Shown: one piece after another, positions 43,071-51,967 of the stretch
Position numbering within the stretch: the first letter of the stretch is position 1
Layout: every line of letters begins with the position of its first letter
Assembly (NCBI GenBank): GCA_964355015.1
Contig: CAYHCE010000003.1
Span: 62,001 to 126,000 of the forward strand
Origin: CAYHCE01 sp964355015
Lineage (GTDB): Bacteria > Cyanobacteriota > Cyanobacteriia > PCC-6307 > Cyanobiaceae
Direction of reading: 5' to 3'
DNA length: 64,000 nucleotides
The notes under the pieces: generated by a model
The model's database searches: none
What the model saw: the letters and a program-made list of their open reading frames with translations, nothing else
What the model was told of the DNA's origin: nothing
Program-made: the position numbers and the translations under genes

Positions 43071-44177
43071 TCAGGCGGGGGTGAGGCTGGGGCTGACGAG
43101 ACGCTCGGCCAGAGCGGTGAACGCCCGGGCCGTGGCTGATTCCGGCTGGGCCAGCACCACCGGCAGGCCCCGATCGCCCCCTTCCACCACGGTCATCTCG
43201 AGTGGCAGCTGGGCCAGCAGGGGCACCTCCGCCTCAGCGGCCAGCGCGGCGCCACCGCCGCTGCCGAAGATCTCGTAGCGGGCTTCCGGCCGGTCAGGCG
43301 GGATGAACACGCTCATGTTCTCCACCACACCGAGGACCGGCACCCCCATCTGCAGGAACATGGCCAGGCCGCGGCGGGCATCCTGAATCGACACCCGCTG
43401 CGGCGTCGTGACGATCACCACACCGGCCATCGGCACGGCCTGGGCCAGGGTGAGCTGGGCATCGCCCGTGCCGGGCGGAAGATCCACCACCAGCAAGTCC
43501 CGCTCGCCCCAGTCGGCTTGGTAGAGGAACTGGCGGATGATCCCGTTGAGCATGGGCCCGCGCCAGATCACGGGCTGGTTCTCCTGGATCAGCAGCCCCA
43601 TCGACACCATCGCGATGCCGCAGGTCTCGATCGGAATGAGGATCTGATCGTTGCCGCTGCCGCGTACCTCGGGGGTGCGGTCGGCGACCCCGAGCATGGT
43701 CGGCGCGTTGGGTCCGTAGATGTCCGCGTCCAGCAGGCCCACCCGCAGGCCGCTGCGGGCCAGGGCGCAGGCCAGGTTCACCGCCACGGTGCTCTTGCCT
43801 ACACCGCCTTTGCCGCTGCTCACGGCGATCACCTGTTTCACACCCGGAATCCCCTGGCGCTCCGGGACGTTGCCCGTCCCGGCGGCGCCATGGCCGGCGG
43901 CGCCGATCGGTGTCCCCTCGGAACGCCCGCCGGCGGGCAGCGGGGCCAGTTCGATCTGCACGTCGTCGATCGATTCGAGCGCGAGTAGGGCTGTGCGGGC
44001 CTCCGCCGCGATCCGCTCCCGCTGGCTGTTGGCATAGCCGGGCAGGGCGAGGCGGAACACCACGCGGTTGCCCTGGCTTCGCACCTGAGCGATCCAGCCG
44101 AGTTCCAGCAGGCTGCGACCGGTGCCTGCATCACGCAGGGGCTCCAGGGCGGCGAGAGCCTGTTCAGCTGTGGCCAT
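43071..44177 (-). CDS. mrp: Mrp/ApbC-type iron-sulfur cluster carrier ATPase
   Basis: The 368-residue protein has an N-terminal MIP18/DUF59-like domain, then the ParA-type P-loop AVSSGKGGVGKSTVAVN and the LLDADIYGPNAPTMLG segment. Family members load Fe-S clusters onto target proteins. The expected CxxC near the C-terminus is not visible (GVVENMSVFIPPDRPE), so cluster binding may differ from the canonical form. It is divergent from hemF with about 130 bp between. Confidence 0.88.
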   Translation of the reverse strand: MATAEQALAALEPLRDAGTGRSLLELGWIAQVRSQGNRVVFRLALPGYANSQRERIAAEARTALLALESIDDVQIELAPLPAGGRSEGTPIGAAGHGAAGTGNVPERQGIPGVKQVIAVSSGKGGVGKSTVAVNLACALARSGLRVGLLDADIYGPNAPTMLGVADRTPEVRGSGNDQILIPIETCGIAMVSMGLLIQENQPVIWRGPMLNGIIRQFLYQADWGERDLLVVDLPPGTGDAQLTLAQAVPMAGVVIVTTPQRVSIQDARRGLAMFLQMGVPVLGVVENMSVFIPPDRPEARYEIFGSGGGAALAAEAEVPLLAQLPLEMTVVEGGDRGLPVVLAQPESATARAFTALAERLVSPSLTPA

Positions 44178-44307
44178 CCGTGCGGTGCCGGCAGAGGGGC
44201 GATCCTAGGGGCCGTGCCCGTGACAGAGGCTCTCGAAGGGTTGTGCGGGGGGGCGGCAGGCTGGAATGGTGAGCAGGTTTCTGGCGTCCTGCGGGGCGTG
44301 AAGGTCA

Positions 44308-45432
44308 GTGGCGGAGCACGCAGACGTGGACGAGGCTGGATCGCGGACAGGTGAGCCGGCAGCTGCCCCAGTGGGTTCCACGGCAGTGCCCATGCCCTCC
44401 GCCCGGCCGGAGAGCCCCCCCGCCGATTCGAGACACAGGGCCCGCTCCCTGCTGATGGGCCTGCAGGACAGCATCTGCGCCCGCCTCGAGGCCCTCGACG
44501 GCGAGGGCACGTTCCAGGAGGAGAGCTGGCAGCGTCCGGAGGGTGGCGGCGGTCGTTCCCGCGTGCTGAAGGCCGGCCGGATCTTCGAGCAGGGCGGCGT
44601 GAATTTCTCCGAGGTGGAGGGCGATCAGCTGCCGCCGTCGATCCTCAGCCAGCGGCCGGAGGCGGCGGGCCAGCGCTGGTTCGCCACCGGCACCTCGATG
44701 GTGCTCCACCCCCGCAATCCCTATGTGCCCACCGTGCACCTCAACTACCGCTACTTCGAGGCGGGCCCGGTGTGGTGGTTCGGTGGCGGAGCCGATCTCA
44801 CCCCCTTCTACCCGTTCCTCGCGGATGCCCGGCATTTTCACCGCACGCTCCAGGCCGCCTGCGACAGCGTCGATCCGGCCTACTACCCGGTGTTCAAGCC
44901 CTGGTGCGACGAGTACTTCTTCCTGAAGCACCGCGGTGAGACCCGCGGCATCGGCGGCCTCTTCTACGACTACCAGGACTCCGGCGGCGTGCTCTACAAG
45001 GGGCAGGATCCCGGCGGGGCGGCTGCGGCCGTCTCGGCGACCACCGGCCCCATCCCCCAGAGCTGGGAGCAGCTGTTCCGGCTGGCCGGCGCCTGCGGCA
45101 ACGCCTTCCTGCCCAGCTACGTGCCGATCGTGGAGAAGCGCCACGCCCTCCCCTTCGGTGAACGGGAGCGCCAGTTCCAGCTGTATCGCCGCGGGCGCTA
45201 CGTGGAGTTCAACCTGGTGTTCGACCGCGGCACCATCTTCGGCCTCCAGACCAACGGCCGAACCGAATCGATTCTGATGTCGCTGCCGCCGCTGGTGCGC
45301 TGGGAGTACGGCTACAGCCCCGAGCCGGGCAGCCGCGAGGCCCTGCTCACGGAGCTGTTCACTCGGCCCCAGAACTGGCTGACAGACCCGGCGCTCGAGC
45401 CGCGCTGCCGGCCCCACCAGGCCGTGGACTGA
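44308..45432 (+). CDS. hemF: Oxygen-dependent coproporphyrinogen III oxidase
   Basis: HemF makes protoporphyrinogen IX from coproporphyrinogen III with O2, feeding heme, chlorophyll and bilins. The GGVNFSEVEG, PTVHLNYRYFE, WWFGGGADLTP and RGTIFGLQTNGRTES signatures are present. The GTG start gives 374 residues with about 45 variable N-terminal residues; an ATG at 44392 is an alternative. The 3' end overlaps the convergent amidase-like gene by 74 bp. Confidence 0.93.
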   Translation: MAEHADVDEAGSRTGEPAAAPVGSTAVPMPSARPESPPADSRHRARSLLMGLQDSICARLEALDGEGTFQEESWQRPEGGGGRSRVLKAGRIFEQGGVNFSEVEGDQLPPSILSQRPEAAGQRWFATGTSMVLHPRNPYVPTVHLNYRYFEAGPVWWFGGGADLTPFYPFLADARHFHRTLQAACDSVDPAYYPVFKPWCDEYFFLKHRGETRGIGGLFYDYQDSGGVLYKGQDPGGAAAAVSATTGPIPQSWEQLFRLAGACGNAFLPSYVPIVEKRHALPFGERERQFQLYRRGRYVEFNLVFDRGTIFGLQTNGRTESILMSLPPLVRWEYGYSPEPGSREALLTELFTRPQNWLTDPALEPRCRPHQAVD

Positions 45433-46264
45433 GCGGCGAGGCCGTGCCGAGGGTGGTCGGCGCCGGCTCCAGCCCCAGGGCAAGAGCCTGGACCACCCGT
45501 GCGGCGATCGCGTTGATGGTCGCCGCACGGCTCTCGGGATTGCGCAGGGCCGTCTCGAGCGGATGTTCCAGCTTGCCGATCTCGAGGATGGCGATGCCAC
45601 GCTTCGGTGCGCCGAGCCCGTCACGGAAGCTGGAGGGATAGGCCCCGAAGGCCTCCGCCAGACGTTCGTCGACTCGGCTGGGCGGCTGCAGCAGGGGCGG
45701 GATCAGGCCGGAGCCGAAGCCATCGCGGCCGTAGGCATCGAAGTGGATCTCCAGGGCGTAGACCCCCTGTCGCACCTGATCCTTGCCCACGCTCCAGTTG
45801 GTGCGGGGATCGTTTCCGTCGGCGATGCTGCGCTGCGTCGGCACGTAGAGGCCCATGGTCAGCCCCCGCTCCCTGCCTAGGGCCACCACCCGCTCGGCGA
45901 CGCGCAGGTTCCAGAACAGTTCGTCCGTGATGCCGGGTTCCATCGGTGCGGCTCCGAGCCGGTCCACCGCTTCGCCGGAGGTGCCGGCTCCCGCTATGCC
46001 CTGGGAATCGGCATGGCCGGCCATCACCAGGATGGGCGTGGCGGTGGGGAGTGGACGAAGGCCGATCCAGTCCTTGTTCAGGGGCGTGCGCGGTCCGGTG
46101 AGGGGGTCGACCGTCGGCAGGGCCGGGGCCTGGGCGGCGGTGGCGAGGATCAGCGCCAGCCCCATCCCCAGGGGGCCCACCCAGACCTGACGGCGATCGG
46201 TCCATCGCCCCGGCCGGCGATCGGGTGCTGATTGTCTGGCGGGGTCGGGGCGCATGGGGGTCAT
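45359..46264 (-). CDS. N-acetylmuramoyl-L-alanine amidase-like protein
   Basis: The 301-residue protein has an N-terminal hydrophobic segment (VGPLGMGLALILATAAQAPAL) suggesting export. Motifs resembling zinc amidases of the Amidase_3 type follow: LVMAGHADSQG, YALEIHFDAYG and GIAILEIGKLEHPLE. If correct it would cleave stem peptides from peptidoglycan in the periplasm. Its start overlaps the upstream gene's stop by one base (TGATG). The C-terminal 30 residues overlap hemF on the other strand. Confidence 0.6.
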   Translation of the reverse strand: MTPMRPDPARQSAPDRRPGRWTDRRQVWVGPLGMGLALILATAAQAPALPTVDPLTGPRTPLNKDWIGLRPLPTATPILVMAGHADSQGIAGAGTSGEAVDRLGAAPMEPGITDELFWNLRVAERVVALGRERGLTMGLYVPTQRSIADGNDPRTNWSVGKDQVRQGVYALEIHFDAYGRDGFGSGLIPPLLQPPSRVDERLAEAFGAYPSSFRDGLGAPKRGIAILEIGKLEHPLETALRNPESRAATINAIAARVVQALALGLEPAPTTLGTASPLSPRPGGAGSAARAPGLSASSGAE

Positions 46265-46818
46265 CAGATCGGGGAGCTGAGCAGGGCTCCATCGCTGGCC
46301 AGCTGCAGACGGGGGCCCAGTTCCCGTTCGAGCGCGATCAGCTCGTCGCGGTGGGCCCGCAGCCGCAGGCTGCTGCCCGTGGCGTCATCGGGGCTGATCA
46401 GGCGGAGCTCCACCTGCTCCGGCCGCGCCGCCCGCCGGCGGTAGAGAAGCCCCGCCAGCGGCCCGAGCAGGGAGAGCAGCAGCGGCCACCAGCCCAGGCC
46501 AGGCAGCAGCTGCCGCAGCACCAGACCCAGGCAGGCCGCCCCCACCCCTCCCAGCAGGGAGAGCAGCAGGGCCAGGGAGCTGCTGGCACCCACCTGGCCG
46601 CGGAACCGCAGCAGGCGGCGGTCCGGGTCACCAGCCTCCGCCTGCCACCCCCGCCCGTGGAGCCACTGGCTCAGTCCGTCGAGCACCTCCAGCGGTGGGC
46701 GCGGCGAGTGCACATCCACGACGGTGGTGCGGTCCTTGCTGGCGGCGCGCAGGAAGAACACCAGCCCGATGGCGAGCAGCAGGGTGAGCAGCAGGGTGGA
46801 GCCCAGGGCGGGGGGCAT
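46264..46818 (-). CDS. Cofactor assembly of complex C subunit B-like protein
   Basis: The 184-residue protein has an N-terminal hydrophobic helix (LLLTLLLAIGLVFFL), the DRTTVVDVHSPRPPLEVL segment, and a hydrophobic hairpin near residues 80-120. It resembles CCB-type proteins that help attach heme ci to cytochrome b6. I recognise the family from overall layout, with moderate confidence. It is coupled by TGATG to the amidase-like gene and is divergent from the RNase D gene. Confidence 0.6.
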   Translation of the reverse strand: MPPALGSTLLLTLLLAIGLVFFLRAASKDRTTVVDVHSPRPPLEVLDGLSQWLHGRGWQAEAGDPDRRLLRFRGQVGASSSLALLLSLLGGVGAACLGLVLRQLLPGLGWWPLLLSLLGPLAGLLYRRRAARPEQVELRLISPDDATGSSLRLRAHRDELIALERELGPRLQLASDGALLSSPI

Positions 46819-46887
46819 CGGCACGGAGCAGTTCGTTCGGGCCCATTCTCTCCCCGCGCAGCAGAATCTGGCGCTCCCTTCGGCACG

Positions 46888-47574
46888 ATGGCCCCTGAAC
46901 GCCTTCCGCCGATGCCGCCCGCCTCCTCCGCCCCGCCGACCCGGTTCGCCGTCTTCGACGGCGATCTCGATGACGCATGGCTTGCCCTGCTGAGCGAAGC
47001 CCCTGCATTGGCGGTGGACACCGAGGCCATGGGGCTGGTCCATGGCCGCGACCGGCTCTGTCTGGTGCAGATCGCCGATGACCGCGACAACGTCTGCTGC
47101 ATCCGCATCGCCCGCGGCCAGACCGCTGCGCCGCTGCTGAAGCGGCTGATGGAGAACCCCGCGATCGAGAAGGTGTTCCACTTCGCTCGCTTCGATGTGG
47201 CGGCCCTCGCCGAGGGCCTGGGCATCGCCGTGCAGCCGCTGTTCTGCACCAAGGTGGCCAGCCGGCTGGCCCGCACCTACAGCTCCCGCCACGGCCTCAA
47301 GGAGGTGGTGCAGGAGCTGGTGGGGGTGGAGCTCGACAAGCAGGCCCAGAGCAGCGACTGGGGCCGGGTCGACGAGCTGGGCGAGGCACAGCTGGTCTAC
47401 GCGGCCAACGACGTGCGCTATCTGCTGCCGGCGTACCGGCAGCTGATCGTGATCCTGGAGCGGGAGGAGAGGATCGATCTGGCGCGCCGCTGTTTCGCCT
47501 GCATTCCCGTTTTCGCCGATCTGGACCGCAGCCGGTTCGGCTCCGTGTTCGAGCACTCGACCCAGGGCCGCTAG
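46888..47574 (+). CDS. Ribonuclease D-like 3'-5' exonuclease
   Basis: The 228-residue protein has the DEDDy exonuclease motifs: ALAVDTEAMGL (Asp, Glu), the second-motif Asp in KVFHFARFDVAAL, and YAANDVRYLLPAY (Asp, Tyr). It lacks the C-terminal HRDC domains of E. coli RNase D, as in cyanobacterial short forms. It probably trims tRNA or other small RNAs. An ATG at 46912 is an alternative start. Confidence 0.85.
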   Translation: MAPERLPPMPPASSAPPTRFAVFDGDLDDAWLALLSEAPALAVDTEAMGLVHGRDRLCLVQIADDRDNVCCIRIARGQTAAPLLKRLMENPAIEKVFHFARFDVAALAEGLGIAVQPLFCTKVASRLARTYSSRHGLKEVVQELVGVELDKQAQSSDWGRVDELGEAQLVYAANDVRYLLPAYRQLIVILEREERIDLARRCFACIPVFADLDRSRFGSVFEHSTQGR

Positions 47575-47631
47575 GGGCGGAATCGATCCAGGCCGTTCGG
47601 ACGGGGTTCCCTCTCCCTCTGCGACCTGTGC

Positions 47632-47889
47632 TCAGTCCTCGTCGAGGAAGTAGCCCTCCGATGGCTTGGCCGTGAGCAGGCTGTCGAGCAGCTGACCCTG
47701 CCTGTCGGCCTCGCCATGGGCCGCCAGGATCATGCGCTCGGCGATGGTCACCTTGCCGGCGGCATCGCGGGTCTCCTCGCGGGCGGCCTGCTGGTCGACC
47801 CGGCGGCGGGCTGCGGCGATGCTGATGCCCAGCAGCGTGGCCAGCCGGCCGGTGGCGGTGGCGTAGGCCCGGTCGGTGGGGGCGGGCAT
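47632..47889 (-). CDS. Small conserved-looking protein of unknown function
   Basis: This 85-residue soluble protein is mainly helical and charged, with VDQQAAREETRDAAGKVTIAE (split around residues 31-51) and an acidic C-terminus ending GYFLDED. I do not recognise a family. It starts 31 nt downstream of the LpxB-like gene on the same strand, so the two may be co-transcribed. Confidence 0.55.
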   Translation of the reverse strand: MPAPTDRAYATATGRLATLLGISIAAARRRVDQQAAREETRDAAGKVTIAERMILAAHGEADRQGQLLDSLLTAKPSEGYFLDED

Positions 47890-47920
47890 GCGGTGGGCGT
47901 CGGCAAGGAGGGGATCTCCA

Positions 47921-49162
47921 TCATCCCTGCCGTTCGGCCAGCAGCTGCCGCTCGATCAGGGCGGCCAGCCGCGCGCTGCCCCCCGGTTCTCCCATCCGCC
48001 GCCGGCCGATCCGCCCCAGCGCCCGCCGCCGCTGCGGGTCCCCCAGCAGCCGTTCCAGGGCACGGGCCAGCTCGGCGGCCGAGGCGCAGCTGTGCACAGC
48101 GCCCCCCAGCAGCCGGCTCTGCCGACCGGCGAAGGCGGGCTTGAACTGGGGACCGGGGCCGGGCAGGGAGAGGGTCGGTACCTCCAGTCCCACCAGCTGT
48201 TCGGTGGCGGTTCCGGCCGTGGCGAGTCCCACCTCGCCCCAGCCGGCCCAGAGGGCGAACCGTCCCGGGCCGAGCAGCACCAGCCGCTCGCCCCGGCGCC
48301 AGGCGGCGGCGGCTCCGCTGCCGGTCGGCAGCGCCGTGGGGGAGAACCGCCGGGATCGCAGCGCGGCGCCCAGCTCCCGAGGCGAAGGCCGGGATCCGGT
48401 GGGGCAGAGCAGAACCAGCGGCTCCGAAGGCGGCAGCTGCTCCAGCGCCCCGAGCAGCCGCTCGAAGTTGCGGAGCGATTCCGGCAGCCGGCTGCCGCAG
48501 AGCAGCACCAGCCGGCGGCTTCCCGCCAGGGTCCGGGGCGGAGGGGATGGCTCCAGCCCGTCCATCATCGGGTTGCCGGGTGCGACGGCGGGGACGCCGT
48601 GGCGCCTCAGCCCACGGGCCGTGAGGGCGTCGCGCACGGCCACCAGCCGGCAGCGGGGGCGGCCCATCAGCGCCCATTCCCACGGATCCCATTCGCTGCC
48701 CTTGCAGCGGTGGTAGCGGTCGGCCAGCGGGTCCCTGCCCGGTCCGCTGCGCCAGGTGTAGTCGCTCTTGGGGGTGCCGACGAAGCCGTAGGGCGCACCG
48801 CTGGCCCATGCCAGCAGCAGGGGCAGCAGATCCCCCACCGCCAGGATCGGCTGGCCGCTGTGGCCCCAGTGCCGCACCAGCCGCCACTGCCGCCAGCTCA
48901 GCAGAGGAAGCCCCGCACCCAGATCGCGCAGCAGTCCGCGCAGGCTCTGATTGCTGAAGCCGCCACTCGGCAGCCGCTGCCGCGGGCCGACGCAGCGGAG
49001 TTCCCCCAGGCTCTCCGGCTGGCGGAAGCAGTCCCCCTCACCGACCAGGGGCAGCACCAGGACGTCCAGATCCGGCCGCCGCTCGCGCAAGGCCCGGATC
49101 AGCCGCAGGGCGATCAGATCCTCCCCGTGGCCGTTGCTGAGAACCAGCAGACGGGCGGCCAT
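47921..49162 (-). CDS. Lipid-A-disaccharide synthase-related (LpxB-like) protein
   Basis: The 413-residue protein resembles the cyanobacterial LpxB-related family with a GT-B-type fold. It has LLVLSNGHGEDLIALRL at the N-terminus, GDLLPLLLAWASGAPYGFVG in the middle and a C-terminal TAGTATEQLVGLEVPTLSLPG segment that suits nucleotide-sugar binding. Substrates are unknown, and true LpxB activity is doubtful because many cyanobacteria lack Kdo-lipid A. ATG at 49162 is chosen because longer frames overlap tRNA-Cys. Confidence 0.75.
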   Translation of the reverse strand: MAARLLVLSNGHGEDLIALRLIRALRERRPDLDVLVLPLVGEGDCFRQPESLGELRCVGPRQRLPSGGFSNQSLRGLLRDLGAGLPLLSWRQWRLVRHWGHSGQPILAVGDLLPLLLAWASGAPYGFVGTPKSDYTWRSGPGRDPLADRYHRCKGSEWDPWEWALMGRPRCRLVAVRDALTARGLRRHGVPAVAPGNPMMDGLEPSPPPRTLAGSRRLVLLCGSRLPESLRNFERLLGALEQLPPSEPLVLLCPTGSRPSPRELGAALRSRRFSPTALPTGSGAAAAWRRGERLVLLGPGRFALWAGWGEVGLATAGTATEQLVGLEVPTLSLPGPGPQFKPAFAGRQSRLLGGAVHSCASAAELARALERLLGDPQRRRALGRIGRRRMGEPGGSARLAALIERQLLAERQG

Positions 49163-49207
49163 GCCATGGCTGATACGATCCGCTGGACGGGAGAAGACTC
49201 CCGCTGC

Positions 49208-49278
49208 GGCGGCATGGCCAAGTGGTAAGGCAGAGGACTGCAAATCCTTTATCCCCAGTTCGAATCTGGGTGCCGCCT
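49208..49278 (+). tRNA. tRNA-Cys (anticodon GCA)
   Basis: The acceptor stem pairs GGCGGCA with TGCCGCC. The anticodon stem GAGGA/TCCTT encloses CTGCAAA with anticodon GCA (49240-49242). The T arm is CCCAG-TTCGAAT-CTGGG. CCA is not encoded. It lies in the gap between two minus-strand genes. Confidence 0.95.
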
Positions 49279-49328
49279 CTCGTTCCGGTCCTTCCCGACA
49301 CCGGATTCACCTCCGAGCGGCAGGGGGA

Positions 49329-49907
49329 TCAAAGCTGGGCGCTGGCGGTCCAGCTCTCACCGGAGAGGGCCTTGGCTTCGCAGCGCACTTCGGTCTGTTT
49401 CACCTCACAGACCCCCTCGGTGGGCCAGGCCCTCGGCAGGCTCGTGGGCAGGCCGCGGCGATCGAAGCCGGTTTCGCTCACACTGGTGACCTCGGTTCGC
49501 AGGGGCCCTACGAGGCGGCAGCGCCCCCCCTGGCAGCGCAGCCCGGCGCTCCCCTCCCGGACCACCCCGACGAAGCTGAGCAGGTCGCTGGCCTCCTCAC
49601 CGCTGCCGGGGCCGACGAAGCGGATGTTGAGCAGCCCCACCTGGTTCTGATCGAAGCGCAGGGCGGAGCAGGGTGCCGGCTTCGATCCGGCCAGGTTCCG
49701 CTCGCAGCTGCGGGTGTTGTGCTGCCAGCGGCCGAAGTCGTCGGGCCGCTCGGCCGCACCCACGGCGGTGCTGCCGGCCAGGGCGATCAGGGCTCCGCCC
49801 AGCAGCGCCGCCGCAGCGGTGATCAGGGCCTGGGCCCCGGGGCGGCGATCGGATGTCGCTTCGGTCAAGGGGTCGAGCCCGGCTTCTGGCCATTCTGGGG
49901 CGCCCAC
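49329..49907 (-). CDS. Membrane-anchored or secreted protein of unknown function
   Basis: The 192-residue protein has a hydrophobic segment at about residues 27-50 (ALITAAAALLGGALIALAGS) followed by a cysteine-containing soluble domain (CERNLAGSKPAPCSALRF, LRCQGGRCRL, GVCEVKQTEVRCEAKAL). Six cysteines in pairs suggest disulfides in the periplasm. I do not recognise the family. Confidence 0.6.
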   Translation of the reverse strand: MGAPEWPEAGLDPLTEATSDRRPGAQALITAAAALLGGALIALAGSTAVGAAERPDDFGRWQHNTRSCERNLAGSKPAPCSALRFDQNQVGLLNIRFVGPGSGEEASDLLSFVGVVREGSAGLRCQGGRCRLVGPLRTEVTSVSETGFDRRGLPTSLPRAWPTEGVCEVKQTEVRCEAKALSGESWTASAQL

Positions 49908-49932
49908 CCTCTGCTCAGTGGCCAGAGGCCGC

Positions 49933-50145
49933 TCAGTAGCCAGCGTCGGCCACGCAGAAGCCCAGGCAGCGGATGCCGTTGCTCGCGGTGCGGCCGCAGT
50001 GGTCGCAGAGCACGGGTTCCACGGCCCCGGGCGAGCTGTTCGGCCCGGGGCCTTGCCAGGAGCTGCCCGGGCGGGATCCCTCGGTGCCCGCTTCAGGGGC
50101 AGGCGGCAGTGTCTGCACCGGCGGAGCGCATCGCAGACCGATCAT
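49933..50145 (-). CDS. Small Cys-rich (zinc-ribbon-like) protein
   Basis: The 70-residue protein has a low-complexity proline/glycine N-terminal half and a C-terminal motif CDHCGRTASNGIRCLGFCVA with two CxxC-type pairs, suggestive of a zinc site. I recall similar tails in other picocyanobacterial small proteins but no function. It is divergent from the aldo/keto reductase gene with 29 bp between. Confidence 0.55.
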   Translation of the reverse strand: MIGLRCAPPVQTLPPAPEAGTEGSRPGSSWQGPGPNSSPGAVEPVLCDHCGRTASNGIRCLGFCVADAGY

Positions 50146-50174
50146 GGCGTCGGAACGCCCGTAGCGGAGGTGTC

Positions 50175-51182
50175 ATGGCCGAGGCTCCCCTCTCTCCTGC
50201 GGCTCTGCAGGCCTCCGTGGCGCCGCCGTCGATCGGGGTGGGGACCTGGGCCTGGGGCAACCAGTTCCTCTGGGGCTACCGACCTGAGCGCGACGATGAA
50301 GCCCTGGCGGCCACGTTCCAGCGGGCCGTGGAGCTGGGCCTGACCTTCTTCGACACGGCTGATTCCTATGGCACGGGCCGCTTGAACGGCCGCAGCGAGG
50401 AGCTGCTGGGCGGTTTCCTCGCGGCTCTGCCCCCGCTGCGGCGCCGGACGCTCTGCGTGGCCACCAAGCTGGCACCCTTCCCCTGGCGCCTGGGCCGCGG
50501 TGGCTATGCCCGTGCCTTCGCCGCCTCGCGGCAGCGGTTGCGGGGCCAGCTTGACCGGGTGCAGCTGCACTGGAGCACCGCCCGCTACGCCCCCTGGCAG
50601 GAGGATCCCCTGCTGGAGGGTCTGGCCGATCTGGTCGAGCGGGGCGCGGTGGCCAGCCTGGGGGTGTCGAACATGGGGCCGCTGCGCCTGGAGCGGGCGC
50701 AGCGGCGGCTGGCGCAGCGCGGCGTACCCCTGGCCAGCCTGCAGGTGCAGCTCTCGCTGCTGGCGCCGGAGGCCGTGGCGCCAGGGGGGGTGGCGGAACG
50801 TTGTCGCGACCTCGGGATCGAGCTGATCGCCTACAGCCCTCTGGCTCTGGGCTTGCTGAGCGATCGGGTCGGCGGCGGAGCTCCACTGCCGAGCGGGCCG
50901 CGTGGCCTGCTGTATCGGCGGCTGCTGCCGCGGATCGAGCCGTTGCTGGCGCTGATGCGCGCCATCGCCGCCCGCAACGGGGCCCGGGTGCCCGAGGTGG
51001 CGCTGAACTGGTGCCGGGCCCATGGCGCCAGGCCGATTCCCGGCCTGCGCACGCCGGCCCAGGCGGAAGGGGCGGCGGCGGCGCTGGCCTGGCAGCTCGA
51101 CGAGGCGGAGCGACAGGAGCTGGACCGGGTGGCGTTCGCCCTGCCGCTGCGGATGCCGGCCAATCCGTTTCAGAGCGGCTGA
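50175..51182 (+). CDS. Aldo/keto reductase
   Basis: The 335-residue TIM-barrel enzyme has the tetrad residues in FFDTADSYGTGR (Asp, Tyr), VATKLAP (Lys) and VQLHW (His), and the C-terminal NADPH-binding IPGLRTPAQAEG. It reduces aldehydes or ketones with NADPH; the substrate is unknown. ATG at 50175 is preceded by an AGGTG-like ribosome binding site. Confidence 0.88.
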   Translation: MAEAPLSPAALQASVAPPSIGVGTWAWGNQFLWGYRPERDDEALAATFQRAVELGLTFFDTADSYGTGRLNGRSEELLGGFLAALPPLRRRTLCVATKLAPFPWRLGRGGYARAFAASRQRLRGQLDRVQLHWSTARYAPWQEDPLLEGLADLVERGAVASLGVSNMGPLRLERAQRRLAQRGVPLASLQVQLSLLAPEAVAPGGVAERCRDLGIELIAYSPLALGLLSDRVGGGAPLPSGPRGLLYRRLLPRIEPLLALMRAIAARNGARVPEVALNWCRAHGARPIPGLRTPAQAEGAAAALAWQLDEAERQELDRVAFALPLRMPANPFQSG

Positions 51183-51202
51183 CTCGGCTCGAGAGCGATC
51201 GA

Positions 51203-51871
51203 TCAGCCGGCGGCCGGGTCGGAGCCAGGATCCGGGGAGAGCACCACCGGCAGGGAAGCGGGACGCGGCACGCTCACGAGGACGGCGGGCCCGCAGCTGG
51301 AGGGCGAGCGCTCCAGACCGTCGTCGGCCGTGCCATCGGCAGCGGCCAGGGGGAGTGCCTCCGCGTCGGCGTCGTGGTTGTCGCAGGCGCTCAGCGCTTC
51401 CTGCAGCAGGGAGTCGAAGGTGGCCCCGGGCAGCCGATGGCGGGCGATCTCCAGGAAGGCCCGGGCCAGGGATTCGCCGGCGGCTGTGCGCAGCGCCGGA
51501 TGGCTGCGCCGCTCCAGCTGTTCCTCGCCGACCGCCTGGATGAACCGTTCGGTCACCGCCCGCTTGGTGGTGGCGCGGATCCGGGTTTCCTGCTCGGCCG
51601 GCGTCAGGGAGGGCTGCTGTCCCAGTTCCTCCAGCCGCCGGCAGAGGCTTTCCATCACGTCCCGGGCCTCCTTGGCCACTTGGGACAGCTGGCCGTCGGA
51701 GAAGCGAGGCAGATCGGCCACGAACACCCTGCCGTGATCGCGCAGGGTGAGGTAGGTCGGTCGGATCGAGCCCCGTCCGGCGGGGATCTGGCGAGGGCGA
51801 AGGGGCGCGGATGCCGGCGGGGGGCCTGCAGAACTGCGGCGTCGGGTGAGGCGACCGGAAGCGGCGAACAT
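51203..51871 (-). CDS. Soluble protein of unknown function
   Basis: The 222-residue protein has a basic N-terminus, a central conserved-looking block (YLTLRDHGRVFVADLPRFSD, then a helical EARDVMESLCRRLEELGQQ) and the HRLPGATFDSLLQEALSACD block. The C-terminal 50 residues are variable. I see no catalytic motif and no membrane segment. It probably belongs to a picocyanobacterial family without assigned role. It precedes purM in the window on the same strand but is downstream of it in transcription. Confidence 0.6.
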   Translation of the reverse strand: MFAASGRLTRRRSSAGPPPASAPLRPRQIPAGRGSIRPTYLTLRDHGRVFVADLPRFSDGQLSQVAKEARDVMESLCRRLEELGQQPSLTPAEQETRIRATTKRAVTERFIQAVGEEQLERRSHPALRTAAGESLARAFLEIARHRLPGATFDSLLQEALSACDNHDADAEALPLAAADGTADDGLERSPSSCGPAVLVSVPRPASLPVVLSPDPGSDPAAG

Positions 51872-51967
51872 GGCTACGGGCGGACTATGGATGCACGGAT
51901 CGGGAAGGACCTCCGGAGCCAGGCTCCGGGGCCGAGGGGCAATCTGCCAGCGCTGCGGGGCGGCCGG

